Below, piece after piece: positions 30,764-38,814 of a stretch of 64,000 bases of DNA. Position numbers and translations under genes: made by a program. This DNA comes from DAOUJH01 sp965116555 (lineage in GTDB: Bacteria > Chloroflexota > Dehalococcoidia > Lucifugimonadales > QGNO01), in NCBI GenBank assembly GCA_965116555.1, contig OZ220698.1:992001-1056000 (forward strand), written 5' to 3'. Under the pieces are notes generated by a model, which saw nothing but the letters and a program-made list of their open reading frames with translations, did not search any database and was not told the origin of the DNA. Position 1 is the first letter of the stretch, and each line of letters starts with the position of its first letter.

Positions 30764-31942
30764 CTACCTCTCAGGCTTTGTTGGGATTTTCCAGCCTTCC
30801 AAGCGCTGGACTGCTTTGGCCAAATGCTCATCCGGCAGAGTGAGCGAAAGACGAATGTACCCTTCCCCGTACTCACCGTACCCCGACCCCGGCGTAACCA
30901 CTATGTCCTTCTCTTCCAGAAGCATGCCTGCAAATTCAGCGGAGGTGTAGCCTTCCGGAACCCTGGCCCACACGTACAGGCTGGCCCTTGGCGGCGTGAT
31001 CTCCATGCCTATGCCTCGCAAAGCGTCCACCAACTTGTCGCGGCGGCGCTGGTAGATGGCATTGTTCTCAGAAATGCACTCCTGGGACGCCTGGAGCGCC
31101 TCTATACCCGCTATCTGGATGGCCTGCGGAATCCCAGAGTCAAGATTGGACTTGACTCGCATCAGCGCATTGATCATCTCGGCGTTGCCCGCCGCCATCC
31201 CTATTCTCCAGCCGGTCATGTTGTAGCTCTTGGAAAGCGAGTGGAACTCCACGGCAACGTCCATAGCGCCTTTGGCCTGCAGGAAACTGGGAGGCACGTA
31301 GCCGTCGTAGCCCACCTCCGTGTACGGACCGTCGTGGCAGACCGCGATATCGTATGTCTTCGCGAAGTCCACAACCCTCTCGAAGTATTCGATGTCCGCC
31401 GTGGCCGACGTGGGGTTGTTGGGATAGTTCAGCCACATGACCTTGGCTTTTTTAGCAACCTGCTCAGGAATGGCATCCAGATCAGGCAGCCAGCCGTTCT
31501 CTTCCAACAGAGGCATGAAATAGGACTCGCCACCGGCAAACATGGTGCCCACGGAATAGACCGGGTAGCCCGGATCCGGCACCAGGGCCACGTCGCCTGG
31601 GTCAATGAAGCAGAGAGCCATGTGGCCGATACCCTCTTTGGCGCCGATAAGCGGCAGCACCTCCTTGTCGGAGTCCAGGGCTATGCCGAACCGCTGGCCG
31701 TACCAATCAGCGACGGCGCGGCGGAACTGGGGCAGCCCGTCCGACTCAGGATATCGATGGTTTGGCGGGTCCTGCGCAGCCTCCAAAAGCTTGTCCATAA
31801 TGTGCGGGGGCGTGGGAATGTCCGGATCCCCTATGGCAAAGGTAATGACGTCTATTCCTGCCGCCCTCTTCTGGTTTATCTTTCTGCTGATCTCCACAAA
31901 AAGGTACGGCTGCAATTTGTCTATGCGCTCAGCGAACTTCAT
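30764..31942 (-). CDS. dapL: LL-diaminopimelate aminotransferase (PLP, class I)
   Basis: This 392-aa class-I/II aminotransferase has GDPDIPTP near the N-terminus, LNYPNNPTSA, DGPYTEVGYDG, and the PLP lysine in SLSKSYNMTGWRIG. This pattern (SKSYNMTGWR) is typical of DapL-type enzymes, which convert tetrahydrodipicolinate to LL-diaminopimelate in one step. The next enzyme gene, dapF, lies 36 bp upstream in the same direction, which supports the role in lysine and cell-wall precursor synthesis. ATG 31942 with GGGAG upstream is preferred over GTG 31948. Other aminotransferase specificities cannot be excluded by sequence alone. Confidence 0.82.
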   Translation of the reverse strand: MKFAERIDKLQPYLFVEISRKINQKRAAGIDVITFAIGDPDIPTPPHIMDKLLEAAQDPPNHRYPESDGLPQFRRAVADWYGQRFGIALDSDKEVLPLIGAKEGIGHMALCFIDPGDVALVPDPGYPVYSVGTMFAGGESYFMPLLEENGWLPDLDAIPEQVAKKAKVMWLNYPNNPTSATADIEYFERVVDFAKTYDIAVCHDGPYTEVGYDGYVPPSFLQAKGAMDVAVEFHSLSKSYNMTGWRIGMAAGNAEMINALMRVKSNLDSGIPQAIQIAGIEALQASQECISENNAIYQRRRDKLVDALRGIGMEITPPRASLYVWARVPEGYTSAEFAGMLLEEKDIVVTPGSGYGEYGEGYIRLSLTLPDEHLAKAVQRLEGWKIPTKPER

Positions 31943-31978
31943 TGGCACTCCCTCTTGCGTTTTGGCTAGAACTCAATC

Positions 31979-32881
31979 CTATAAGGGCCACTCGCCCTCG
32001 AAGACCTGCACAATGGGACCCTCCATGTACACAGGGCCCCGTCCTTCCCACGTAATGATCAACTCGCCGCCTGGCATCTCCAAGCTGACCTGATCGTCGG
32101 TGAGACGGAGCAATCGAGCCGCCGCCTGAATGGCGCATGCGCCGGTGCCGCAGGCCAAGGTAAGGCCCGCGCCCCGCTCCCATGTCCTGGCTTTGATACG
32201 GCCCCTATCCTCCACGTTGACCACGTGGAAGTTGACTCGCCTGGGGAAGATGGGGTGATGTTCCATAAGGGGCCCCAGCCTGTCCAACTCGACATCGTCT
32301 ACGGGCCGGTCTATAAAGGCGACGGCGTGGGGGTTGCCCATGGACACACACGTGATTTCAAAGGTCTCGCCCGCCAGCTCTACGGCGTACTCCACAACTA
32401 GCTGCTCAGGCACGATTCCATTAGTTATGTCAAGTAACTCCACGTCGATTTGTCGTCCATTCTCCCCTGCCGGTAGCTGCACAGGTATCTCCGGCGCGTT
32501 GAATCGCGGCTCACCCATGGCGACCCGCGCCCTGCCTATCCGGCCGTTCTCATCGTAGAACGGCAGTATGTCCAGCAGGCCGTTGTTCGTTTCCACGTGA
32601 AGAGGGCTACCATTGAGCGAAACCATGTCGCGTTCCAGCACGTATTTGGCAAAGCATCTGATGCCGTTGCCGCACATCTCGGCCTGGGAACCGTCCGGGT
32701 TGAACATGCGCATCCTAACGTCCCCTACCGTCGAAGGTTCCAGCAGCAACAGGCCGTCAGCGCCAACACCATAGTGGCGGTCGCACATCTCCACAGCCAG
32801 GGTGGACCAGTCCTTATCCTGATTGCGTGCGTCCAGGACAACGTAGTCGTTGCCCGCGCCGTGCATTTTAGTGAATCTCAT
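31979..32881 (-). CDS. dapF: Diaminopimelate epimerase
   Basis: This 300-aa enzyme has both catalytic cysteines: AEMCGNGIRCFAKY (Cys near residue 88) and LACGTGACAIQAAA (Cys near 240). The N-terminus MRFTKMHGAGNDYVVLDA is the family signature. It interconverts LL- and meso-diaminopimelate. It is placed between dapL and miaA in a long minus-strand run. The length is typical, with a slightly extended middle (DITNGIVPEQLVVEYAVEL). Confidence 0.95.
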   Translation of the reverse strand: MRFTKMHGAGNDYVVLDARNQDKDWSTLAVEMCDRHYGVGADGLLLLEPSTVGDVRMRMFNPDGSQAEMCGNGIRCFAKYVLERDMVSLNGSPLHVETNNGLLDILPFYDENGRIGRARVAMGEPRFNAPEIPVQLPAGENGRQIDVELLDITNGIVPEQLVVEYAVELAGETFEITCVSMGNPHAVAFIDRPVDDVELDRLGPLMEHHPIFPRRVNFHVVNVEDRGRIKARTWERGAGLTLACGTGACAIQAAARLLRLTDDQVSLEMPGGELIITWEGRGPVYMEGPIVQVFEGEWPL

Positions 32882-32896
32882 GGCAATGGCATTCTA

Positions 32897-33814
32897 TCAT
32901 AAGAAACCGGTCATCAAGCCGTAGGCCTCTCTTACCGTGTTCTCGTTTGATTGCAGCCAGCGGATCCGAGAGTCTGAAAGGCGGAACCAGGCAGACTGAC
33001 GCCGGGCAAACTGGCGCGTGTGGCTTTTTATGTTTTGGACAGCGTCCTCCAGGCTTGTTTCTCCTTGCAAAAAGGCCGCCAGCTCCCTGTAACCCACGCT
33101 GCTCATGGACGGTCGCTCCGCCGTCACGCCGCGCTCCAGCAAACGGCGGACCTCATCCAGCCATCCCGCCTCCATCATCCTGTCCACGCGCTGATCAATG
33201 CGCCGGTACAGCTCGTCCCTGGGTAGAGTAAGCCCGATTACAAGCGACCTGTAGCGGCCTTCGCCGCGGCTGCGCATCTTGGAGAACGGGATTCCCGTCT
33301 GATGATGCACCTCCAAGGCGCGGATGACCCTACGCAGGTTGCGCGGGTCGATAGCGGCCGCCGACTCAGGGTCCAACTCTTTGAGCCTGTCGTAAAGAGC
33401 TTCGTATCCTTGCTCAGCAGCCAGCGCCTCCATGTCCTCTCTGAATCTTCTATCCGGGGCTACGGACGGCACTCGCCAATCCTCAAGCAGCGCCCACAAA
33501 TACTGGCCCGTACCGCCGACCAGAAGGGGTAACCGTCCTCTATTCCGGATGTCCTGGATGGCGAAATGCGCGCGTTCCAGGTAGGCCGCTAAGCTGAAAT
33601 CATCGGCAGGTTCTGCAATGTCAATCAGGTGGTGCGGCGCCCGGGACTGCTCCTCCAAGGTCGGTTTGGCGGTGCCTATGTTCATCTGCCTGTAGACCTG
33701 GCGGCTGTCCACGCTGACTATCTCAGCGGGCAAAAGCTTGGCGATCTCCAGGCTAAGAGCCGTCTTGCCTACGGCAGTGGGGCCAACTATGGCGACTACG
33801 GAGGGTATGCGCAT
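32897..33814 (-). CDS. miaA: tRNA dimethylallyltransferase
   Basis: This 305-aa enzyme adds a dimethylallyl group to A37 of tRNAs that read U-starting codons. It has a P-loop GPTAVGKTALSLEIA (residues 11-25), SVDSRQVYRQMNIGTAKP, PHHLIDI, and GGTGQYLWALLEDW. The C-terminal FARRQSAWFR is the conserved tRNA-contact motif. ATG 33812-33814 starts the frame. It belongs to the same minus-strand run as tpiA and dapF. Confidence 0.95.
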   Translation of the reverse strand: MRIPSVVAIVGPTAVGKTALSLEIAKLLPAEIVSVDSRQVYRQMNIGTAKPTLEEQSRAPHHLIDIAEPADDFSLAAYLERAHFAIQDIRNRGRLPLLVGGTGQYLWALLEDWRVPSVAPDRRFREDMEALAAEQGYEALYDRLKELDPESAAAIDPRNLRRVIRALEVHHQTGIPFSKMRSRGEGRYRSLVIGLTLPRDELYRRIDQRVDRMMEAGWLDEVRRLLERGVTAERPSMSSVGYRELAAFLQGETSLEDAVQNIKSHTRQFARRQSAWFRLSDSRIRWLQSNENTVREAYGLMTGFL

Positions 33815-33841
33815 CTTAGGCAGTGCCGCGCTTCAATGAGG

Positions 33842-34597
33842 CTAACGCTCTTGCGCAGTGGAACGCGCAATCTCAACGAACTGGTCAGAACTCAGGCTGG
33901 CGCCGCCCACAAGCGCGCCATCTATATCCCGCTGAGACACGAATTCTTCGATATTGTCCGGACTCACGCTGCCTCCGTACAGGACGGGTATCCTCTCCGC
34001 TGAGCCATCCCCGAACAAACCCGCAAGCTGGCGGCGGATCAACCGGCACATCTCTTGAGCCTGCTCTCCCGTAGCCGCTTCGCCGGTGCCTATAGCCCAG
34101 ATCGGTTCGTAGGCTACTACAATCCTGTTGGGGGACTCTATGCCGACCAGCGATCCGGCAAGGCTGCGCGACACCACTTCCTGCGCCCTACCCTCTTTTC
34201 GATCTTCTAAACCCTCTCCCACACAGATGATGGGTCTGATGTCATATGAAAGCGCTTTATTGGCCTTGCGGTTCACCAAATCGTCCGTTTCTCCAAAGTC
34301 GCGTCTTCGTTCCGAATGTCCCAGAATAACGTATCTACAGATGCCCTGGAGCATGAGCGGCGAGATCTCTCCCGTGAATGCGCCCTTGTCTTCATGATGC
34401 ATGTTCTGAGCGCCAACCCTGATGTTGGACCCCTTCACCACGCTTGCGACCTCTGCCAGAGAAACAAAGGGGGGGCAGAGCACAACTTCCACGCCGGTGA
34501 TGTCTTCCAGGTGGTTCCTGATGGCCGCGGCAAGAAAGCCCGCCTGATGGATGGTTGTGCTCATTTTCCAGTTGCCCGCTAAGAACGGTCTGCCCAA
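33842..34597 (-). CDS. tpiA: Triosephosphate isomerase
   Basis: This 251-aa TIM barrel starts GRPFLAGNWKM (catalytic Asn/Lys). H in ILGHSERR and the catalytic Glu in VVAYEPIWAIGTG are present, as is the phosphate loop YGGSVSPDN. It interconverts dihydroxyacetone phosphate and glyceraldehyde-3-phosphate. The start is TTG 34597, and no ATG precedes the conserved lysine. Next to apgM and pgk, so three glycolytic enzymes are probably co-transcribed. Confidence 0.95.
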   Translation of the reverse strand: MGRPFLAGNWKMSTTIHQAGFLAAAIRNHLEDITGVEVVLCPPFVSLAEVASVVKGSNIRVGAQNMHHEDKGAFTGEISPLMLQGICRYVILGHSERRRDFGETDDLVNRKANKALSYDIRPIICVGEGLEDRKEGRAQEVVSRSLAGSLVGIESPNRIVVAYEPIWAIGTGEAATGEQAQEMCRLIRRQLAGLFGDGSAERIPVLYGGSVSPDNIEEFVSQRDIDGALVGGASLSSDQFVEIARSTAQER

Positions 34598-34627
34598 GAG
34601 ATCCCTCCTTGACTCAAATGGGTCGGG

Positions 34628-35833
34628 CTATGGCCCGTATTTGGCTAGCTTTCCGGCGTGAGACAGCGCCTGCAGCATCAGATATTCCGCCTGGAACGTG
34701 CCCAGAGAACCGCGAGCACAAGCGCGCTCGTTGAATGCTTCTACTCCGTCGCCCAGTGTATACCTTGAGCGGACCAACACCGGCACAGGATGCCAGCTAT
34801 GGGCCGCCAGAACAGCCGGAGTAGAATGGTCTCCTGCCACCACCAGTACGTCGGGGTTCAAATCAAGGATGCGCGGGATGCATGCATCCAGTTCCTCTAG
34901 CGTCCTCACCTTGGCCTCAAAGTCGCCGTCCTCTCCGGCGGCATCGGCCGGCTTGTAGTGCAAGTAGAAGAAGTCATGGTCTTCGTAGTGCTCGCCCAGT
35001 GCATCCAGTTCGTCTTCAAAGGACTGGCCCGTCTGAATTACCTTCATGCCAACCACGCGGGATAATCCGCGGTACATGGGGTAAGCAGCTACTGCCGCAG
35101 GATTGAGCTTGTATGACTCACCCATGGCAGGAAAGGACGGCAGCTGAGAGAAGCCGCGCAACAGCACCATGTTTGCCCGCGACTGTTCAGCCAGCTTATC
35201 CCTCACCTGATGTATGAAAGCGTTGGCCGCAGACGCCGTCTTCTCTCCACCGGAGGCCAGCGCTTCCACTTCAAGGGGTTCCACGCCTATGCGCTGAGGA
35301 TCCGTCTCACCGACACCATCGCTGAGACCGGCGCCCTTCATTAACAGGACAAACCTGTAATCTTTGACAGGCAGCACCGACAACTGCACGCCCGGCACTT
35401 CAATCGTGTCCAAGATTTCGACCAGCGGAAAGCTCTCCTCGGACGGAATGCGCCCTGCCCTGCGGTCGGTAAGCAACCCGCAGCCATCCACGGTGCAGAA
35501 GTTGCCCCTGGCGGCGACGTCGCCATCGCTCAAGGGGGCGTCTATGCCTAGAGCTTCAAGCACGCCGCGGCCAATGAAGTAATTGAGCGGGTTGTATCCG
35601 AACAGAGCCAGATGGCCCGGGCCGCTGCCCGGAGCCACGCCAGGCAGGACAGGAATTGTCATACCGCCTGACGACTCCCTGGCCAACCGGTCCAGATTGG
35701 GCAGAGCGGCTGTCTCGAGCTCTGAAAGCCCCGTGTCAGGATGCGGCGTTCCGCCAAGGCCGTCTACGACAAGCATGATTATCTTGGAGGAAGTCGAATC
35801 AACCATGTCGGCAAGGGCCGGAAAGTCTATCAT
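34628..35833 (-). CDS. apgM: 2,3-bisphosphoglycerate-independent phosphoglycerate mutase, archaeal (ApgM) type
   Basis: This 401-aa member of the alkaline phosphatase superfamily starts with KIIMLVVDGLGG (metal and nucleophile region). The TALPNLDRLA-like segment AALPNLDRLARESSGG and GPGHLALFGYNP follow, then DYRFVLLMKGAGLSD and VVAGDHSTP near the C-terminus. The length fits ApgM (about 400 aa), not bacterial GpmI (about 510 aa). It interconverts 3- and 2-phosphoglycerate. It starts immediately at the pgk stop with no gap. Confidence 0.9.
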   Translation of the reverse strand: MIDFPALADMVDSTSSKIIMLVVDGLGGTPHPDTGLSELETAALPNLDRLARESSGGMTIPVLPGVAPGSGPGHLALFGYNPLNYFIGRGVLEALGIDAPLSDGDVAARGNFCTVDGCGLLTDRRAGRIPSEESFPLVEILDTIEVPGVQLSVLPVKDYRFVLLMKGAGLSDGVGETDPQRIGVEPLEVEALASGGEKTASAANAFIHQVRDKLAEQSRANMVLLRGFSQLPSFPAMGESYKLNPAAVAAYPMYRGLSRVVGMKVIQTGQSFEDELDALGEHYEDHDFFYLHYKPADAAGEDGDFEAKVRTLEELDACIPRILDLNPDVLVVAGDHSTPAVLAAHSWHPVPVLVRSRYTLGDGVEAFNERACARGSLGTFQAEYLMLQALSHAGKLAKYGP

Positions 35834-37030
35834 TTAGTCGTCCTCATCCGGCAAAACGGCCACTCCAGGCAGCTCTTTGCCTTCCATCAGCTCCAATGAC
35901 GCGCCACCTCCCGTGGAAACGTGGCTAACCCGGGAAGCAAGGCCAAGCGCCGAAACAGCACCGGCGGTTGAACCTCCCCCCAGAACGGTGGTCGCGTTTT
36001 CCAGGTTCGCAATAGCCTCGGCCATGGCCCTGGTGCCATTGCTGAACGCTTCCCATTCGAAGACGCCCAAGGGGCCGTTCCAAATCACGGTCAAGCAGCC
36101 GTTCAAGCCCTGTTTGAACGATTCAACGGTGTCGGGGCCTATATCCATGATGTAGCTATTGGCCGGCACCCGGTCGAATGGCACGATTTTGGTGGAAGCG
36201 TGCTCATCGAAGGCGTCAGCAGTCACAAAGTCCAACGGCAGGAATACCTGGGCCTTCTGCTTTTCCGCGCTGCTCAGAATATCCAAGGTGGTCTGGAAGC
36301 TGTCCGCCTCCACTGGTGAACAGCCGGTTTCGTAACCCTGAGCGCCAAGGAACGTAGCGGCCATGCCGCCGCCAACAAACAACCGATCCACGCGGCTCAC
36401 CATGTTCTGCAACACGGCTATCTTATCGCTGACTTTAGCGCCTCCCATAACCGCGGCAAGAGGTCTCAGCGGGTTGTCAAGAGCTTCGCCAAGCATTTCC
36501 AGCTCACGAGCCATCTGGAGACCCGCTGCAGCGGGCAGGAACTGCGTCACGGCGTGAATGGAGGCGTGGGCGCGGTGCGCAGCGCCAAACGCGTCGTCCA
36601 CGTAAACGTCGGCCAGCGAAGCGAGCGACCTGGCAAAGTCAGGGTCGTTCTTCTCCTCACCCGCTTGGAAGCGCAGGTTTTCCAGCAAGAGCACATCGCC
36701 CGGTTTCAGCTCACTAGCAGCCTGTTCCACTTCAGGGCCTATGCAGTCTTTAACGTACTTCACGGGCCTGCCCAAGAGCTGCGTCAAGCGGTCCGCCACC
36801 GGAGCCAGACGCATCTCTTCCACCACCTGTCCCTTGGGCCGTCCCAAATGGGAGCAGAGAACGATGCTTGCGCCGTGTTCCTTCAGATAATCGATCGTGG
36901 GAAGCGTAGCCTTGATTCTGCCGTCGTCCGCAATCTGTGTTGTGCCTGGGACAAAGGTAACGTTGAGGTCGGCGCGCAGCAGAACGCGCTTGCCGGATAC
37001 GTCCAGGTGTCGCACCGTCTTCTTAGGCAC
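35834..37030 (-). CDS. pgk: Phosphoglycerate kinase
   Basis: This 398-aa enzyme has KRVLLRADLNV near the N-terminus (substrate Arg/Asp), LCSHLGRPKG, DDAFGAAHRAHAS, MGGAKVSDK, WNGPLGVFEW, and the nucleotide loop GGGSTAGAV near 370. It transfers phosphate from 1,3-bisphosphoglycerate to ADP. The start is GTG 37030. First of a pgk-apgM-tpiA set, and a polyprenyl synthase gene lies 24 bp upstream. Confidence 0.96.
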   Translation of the reverse strand: MPKKTVRHLDVSGKRVLLRADLNVTFVPGTTQIADDGRIKATLPTIDYLKEHGASIVLCSHLGRPKGQVVEEMRLAPVADRLTQLLGRPVKYVKDCIGPEVEQAASELKPGDVLLLENLRFQAGEEKNDPDFARSLASLADVYVDDAFGAAHRAHASIHAVTQFLPAAAGLQMARELEMLGEALDNPLRPLAAVMGGAKVSDKIAVLQNMVSRVDRLFVGGGMAATFLGAQGYETGCSPVEADSFQTTLDILSSAEKQKAQVFLPLDFVTADAFDEHASTKIVPFDRVPANSYIMDIGPDTVESFKQGLNGCLTVIWNGPLGVFEWEAFSNGTRAMAEAIANLENATTVLGGGSTAGAVSALGLASRVSHVSTGGGASLELMEGKELPGVAVLPDEDD

Positions 37031-37054
37031 GGCTTATCTCCATAATCCGTTTCA

Positions 37055-38059
37055 TTATTCCCTGAGAGCCAGCCAGGCCGCAATAGACCTCAGGTTCGCC
37101 ACGCTGCCTGCCCCAGATTCCTCCAAACCGGCAACCGCCTGGCTGTACAGCTCATGAACCTTGGCTACAGCGGCATCGCGGGCGTTCAGTCCGTCTAATA
37201 CACCTACCAGATGCTCCAGATCCGGCGGTTCCAGAACGCGCTTTAGGAACAACGTCCCAAGGTCTCGTTTCAAGCTTATTGCCGCCTGGTCCAGGGCGTA
37301 GAGAACCGGGTAGCCCTTCTTCTTGTTCAGCAGGTCAGCGCCCCTTGGCCTGCCGGAAATAGGCTCGCCCCAAAGCATCTGTATATCCTCCTGAATCTGA
37401 AAGGCTACGCCTATTTCCTCACCGAACTCTCTGAAAGCCCTACCCTGCTCCTTGGAGGCCCCTCCGCACAAAGCGCCCAGCTCCAGGGCAGCCCCCATGA
37501 GCGCGCCAACCTTTTCCCGCGCCGTTTCAAGATACGCCTCCGGCAGGATATCCACCCTTTCCTGGTACACCATATCTTGGTGCAATCCCTCCAACATACG
37601 CAATGACGCTTTGTCCAAAATGTTGACCATACTAAGGATTTCCTGCGGGGGCATACGCCCTTCCAGAAGCTGCATTAGTAGCAGTCTGGCCAGGGCATGG
37701 AAACCGTCACCGGCATTTATTGCCTGCGCGGGACCCCAGACCCACCACAGGGTGTCGCGACCGTTCCGTTCCGGAATCCCGTCCTGTATGTCGGAGTGGA
37801 CTTGGACGAACTGGTGGAGCATCTCCACGGCCACGCCTGCCGGGGCCGCTTGTTCTACGGTGCCGCCAACGGCCTCACAGGCCGCCAGGGCCAGGCTGGC
37901 GTGCAGCCTTGTCTGAGCAAACGGCGAGGGCGCTTCCAAGCCGGACTCGTCAAGCCAGCCCAGTTGATAACCCATGAGCCGGTACAGCGGAAAGCTATTC
38001 TCGGAGAACAGATCTCGGAGCGCCCGGTCGGCCTGGGATGAGTAAAGCTCGAGCACCAT
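37055..38059 (-). CDS. Polyprenyl synthetase family protein with altered first Asp-rich motif
   Basis: This 334-aa protein has the trans-isoprenyl diphosphate synthase fold. The first Asp-rich motif is HSDIQDG (normally HDDxxD), so the first Asp is Ser. WGPAQAINAGD follows, as in the family. The second motif is FQIQEDIQMLWGE (normally FQxxDDxxD), with Glu in place of the first Asp and no third Asp. The substrates and chain length cannot be told, and activity may be weakened or altered. ATG 38059 overlaps the tsaC stop as TGATG; TTG 38077 is the longer alternative. Confidence 0.75.
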   Translation of the reverse strand: MVLELYSSQADRALRDLFSENSFPLYRLMGYQLGWLDESGLEAPSPFAQTRLHASLALAACEAVGGTVEQAAPAGVAVEMLHQFVQVHSDIQDGIPERNGRDTLWWVWGPAQAINAGDGFHALARLLLMQLLEGRMPPQEILSMVNILDKASLRMLEGLHQDMVYQERVDILPEAYLETAREKVGALMGAALELGALCGGASKEQGRAFREFGEEIGVAFQIQEDIQMLWGEPISGRPRGADLLNKKKGYPVLYALDQAAISLKRDLGTLFLKRVLEPPDLEHLVGVLDGLNARDAAVAKVHELYSQAVAGLEESGAGSVANLRSIAAWLALRE

Positions 38060-38721
38060 CACTGCACGCCCGGGCAAACTGCTTGGATTTCCTCAAGCGA
38101 GATAGCGCCCGGCCTGAGGACTCTGGGTTCGGGACCGGTTAAATCGAGGATCGTAGACTGGATGCCCAGCGAGGGCGAGCCGTCTATCACCAAGTCGACT
38201 GCGCCGTCTAGCTGCTCCCTCACCTGTACGGCGAAAGAAGCGGGCACGGCGCCGCTGCGGTTGGCGCTCGTCCCTATGATGGGCCCGCCCACTCCCTCGG
38301 AAAGAGCGCGCGGCACCGGATGATTGGGAACTCGCACCGCCACCGAGGAGCGGCCGCCGGTTACCAGGTCGGACACCGCCGCCGATTTGGTCATCACCAG
38401 GGTCAAAGCGCCCGGCCAGAAACGCTCCATCAACGCCGTAGCCGTTGCATCCACCTCTTTTACTATCGGAGCCAGCATCTCTGCCCGGGACAACAGCAGC
38501 GGCAAGCCCATGGACTCAGCCCTGCCCTTAGCGTCGATCACTCGCTGAACGGACGCGTCGTCCAACAGACCGGCGCCCAAGCCGTAGACCGTATCGGTGG
38601 GATAGGCGACAACGCCGCCTTTGCGTAGGACCTCTATCCCCTGCTCTACTTCACGTACGACCGTGGAAGCAAGCGATTCAAGAAATCTGTTTGTCGAATG
38701 GCCCAGAAGAAACCCCGTCAT
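38059..38721 (-). CDS. tsaC: Threonylcarbamoyl-AMP synthase (Sua5/YrdC/TsaC)
   Basis: This 220-aa YrdC-domain protein has GGVVAYPTDTVYGLG, KGRAESMGLPLLLS, RFWPGALTLV, VRVPNHPVPRAL and IIGTSANRSG. It makes threonylcarbamoyl-AMP for the t6A37 modification of ANN-decoding tRNAs. There is no C-terminal Sua5 domain, so it is the short TsaC type with a small N-terminal extension. It is first in the long minus-strand run and diverges from guaA. Confidence 0.92.
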   Translation of the reverse strand: MTGFLLGHSTNRFLESLASTVVREVEQGIEVLRKGGVVAYPTDTVYGLGAGLLDDASVQRVIDAKGRAESMGLPLLLSRAEMLAPIVKEVDATATALMERFWPGALTLVMTKSAAVSDLVTGGRSSVAVRVPNHPVPRALSEGVGGPIIGTSANRSGAVPASFAVQVREQLDGAVDLVIDGSPSLGIQSTILDLTGPEPRVLRPGAISLEEIQAVCPGVQ

Positions 38722-38739
38722 TACTGTTCCTGAACTGCC

Positions 38740-38768
38740 TTGACCGAGTATAGCACAGGTGTTACGCT
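38740..38768 (+). promoter_or_regulatory. Candidate promoter for guaA
   Basis: TTGACC at 38740-38745 and TACGCT at 38763-38768 are 17 bp apart, 46 bp before the guaA ATG, in the divergent gap with tsaC. The -10 box is weak. TATAGC at 38750-38755 is an alternative for another -35. Confidence 0.35.
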
Positions 38769-38814
38769 CAATTTAGTCTGTATTGGTCCTAACAACGGAG
38801 GGTTGGACCTAGAC

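Noticed and set aside
30311..31969. A 552-codon open frame on the plus strand across dapL and hflX
   Set aside because: It is antisense to two genes with clear motifs, has no ribosome site and a composition typical of a shadow of codon usage.
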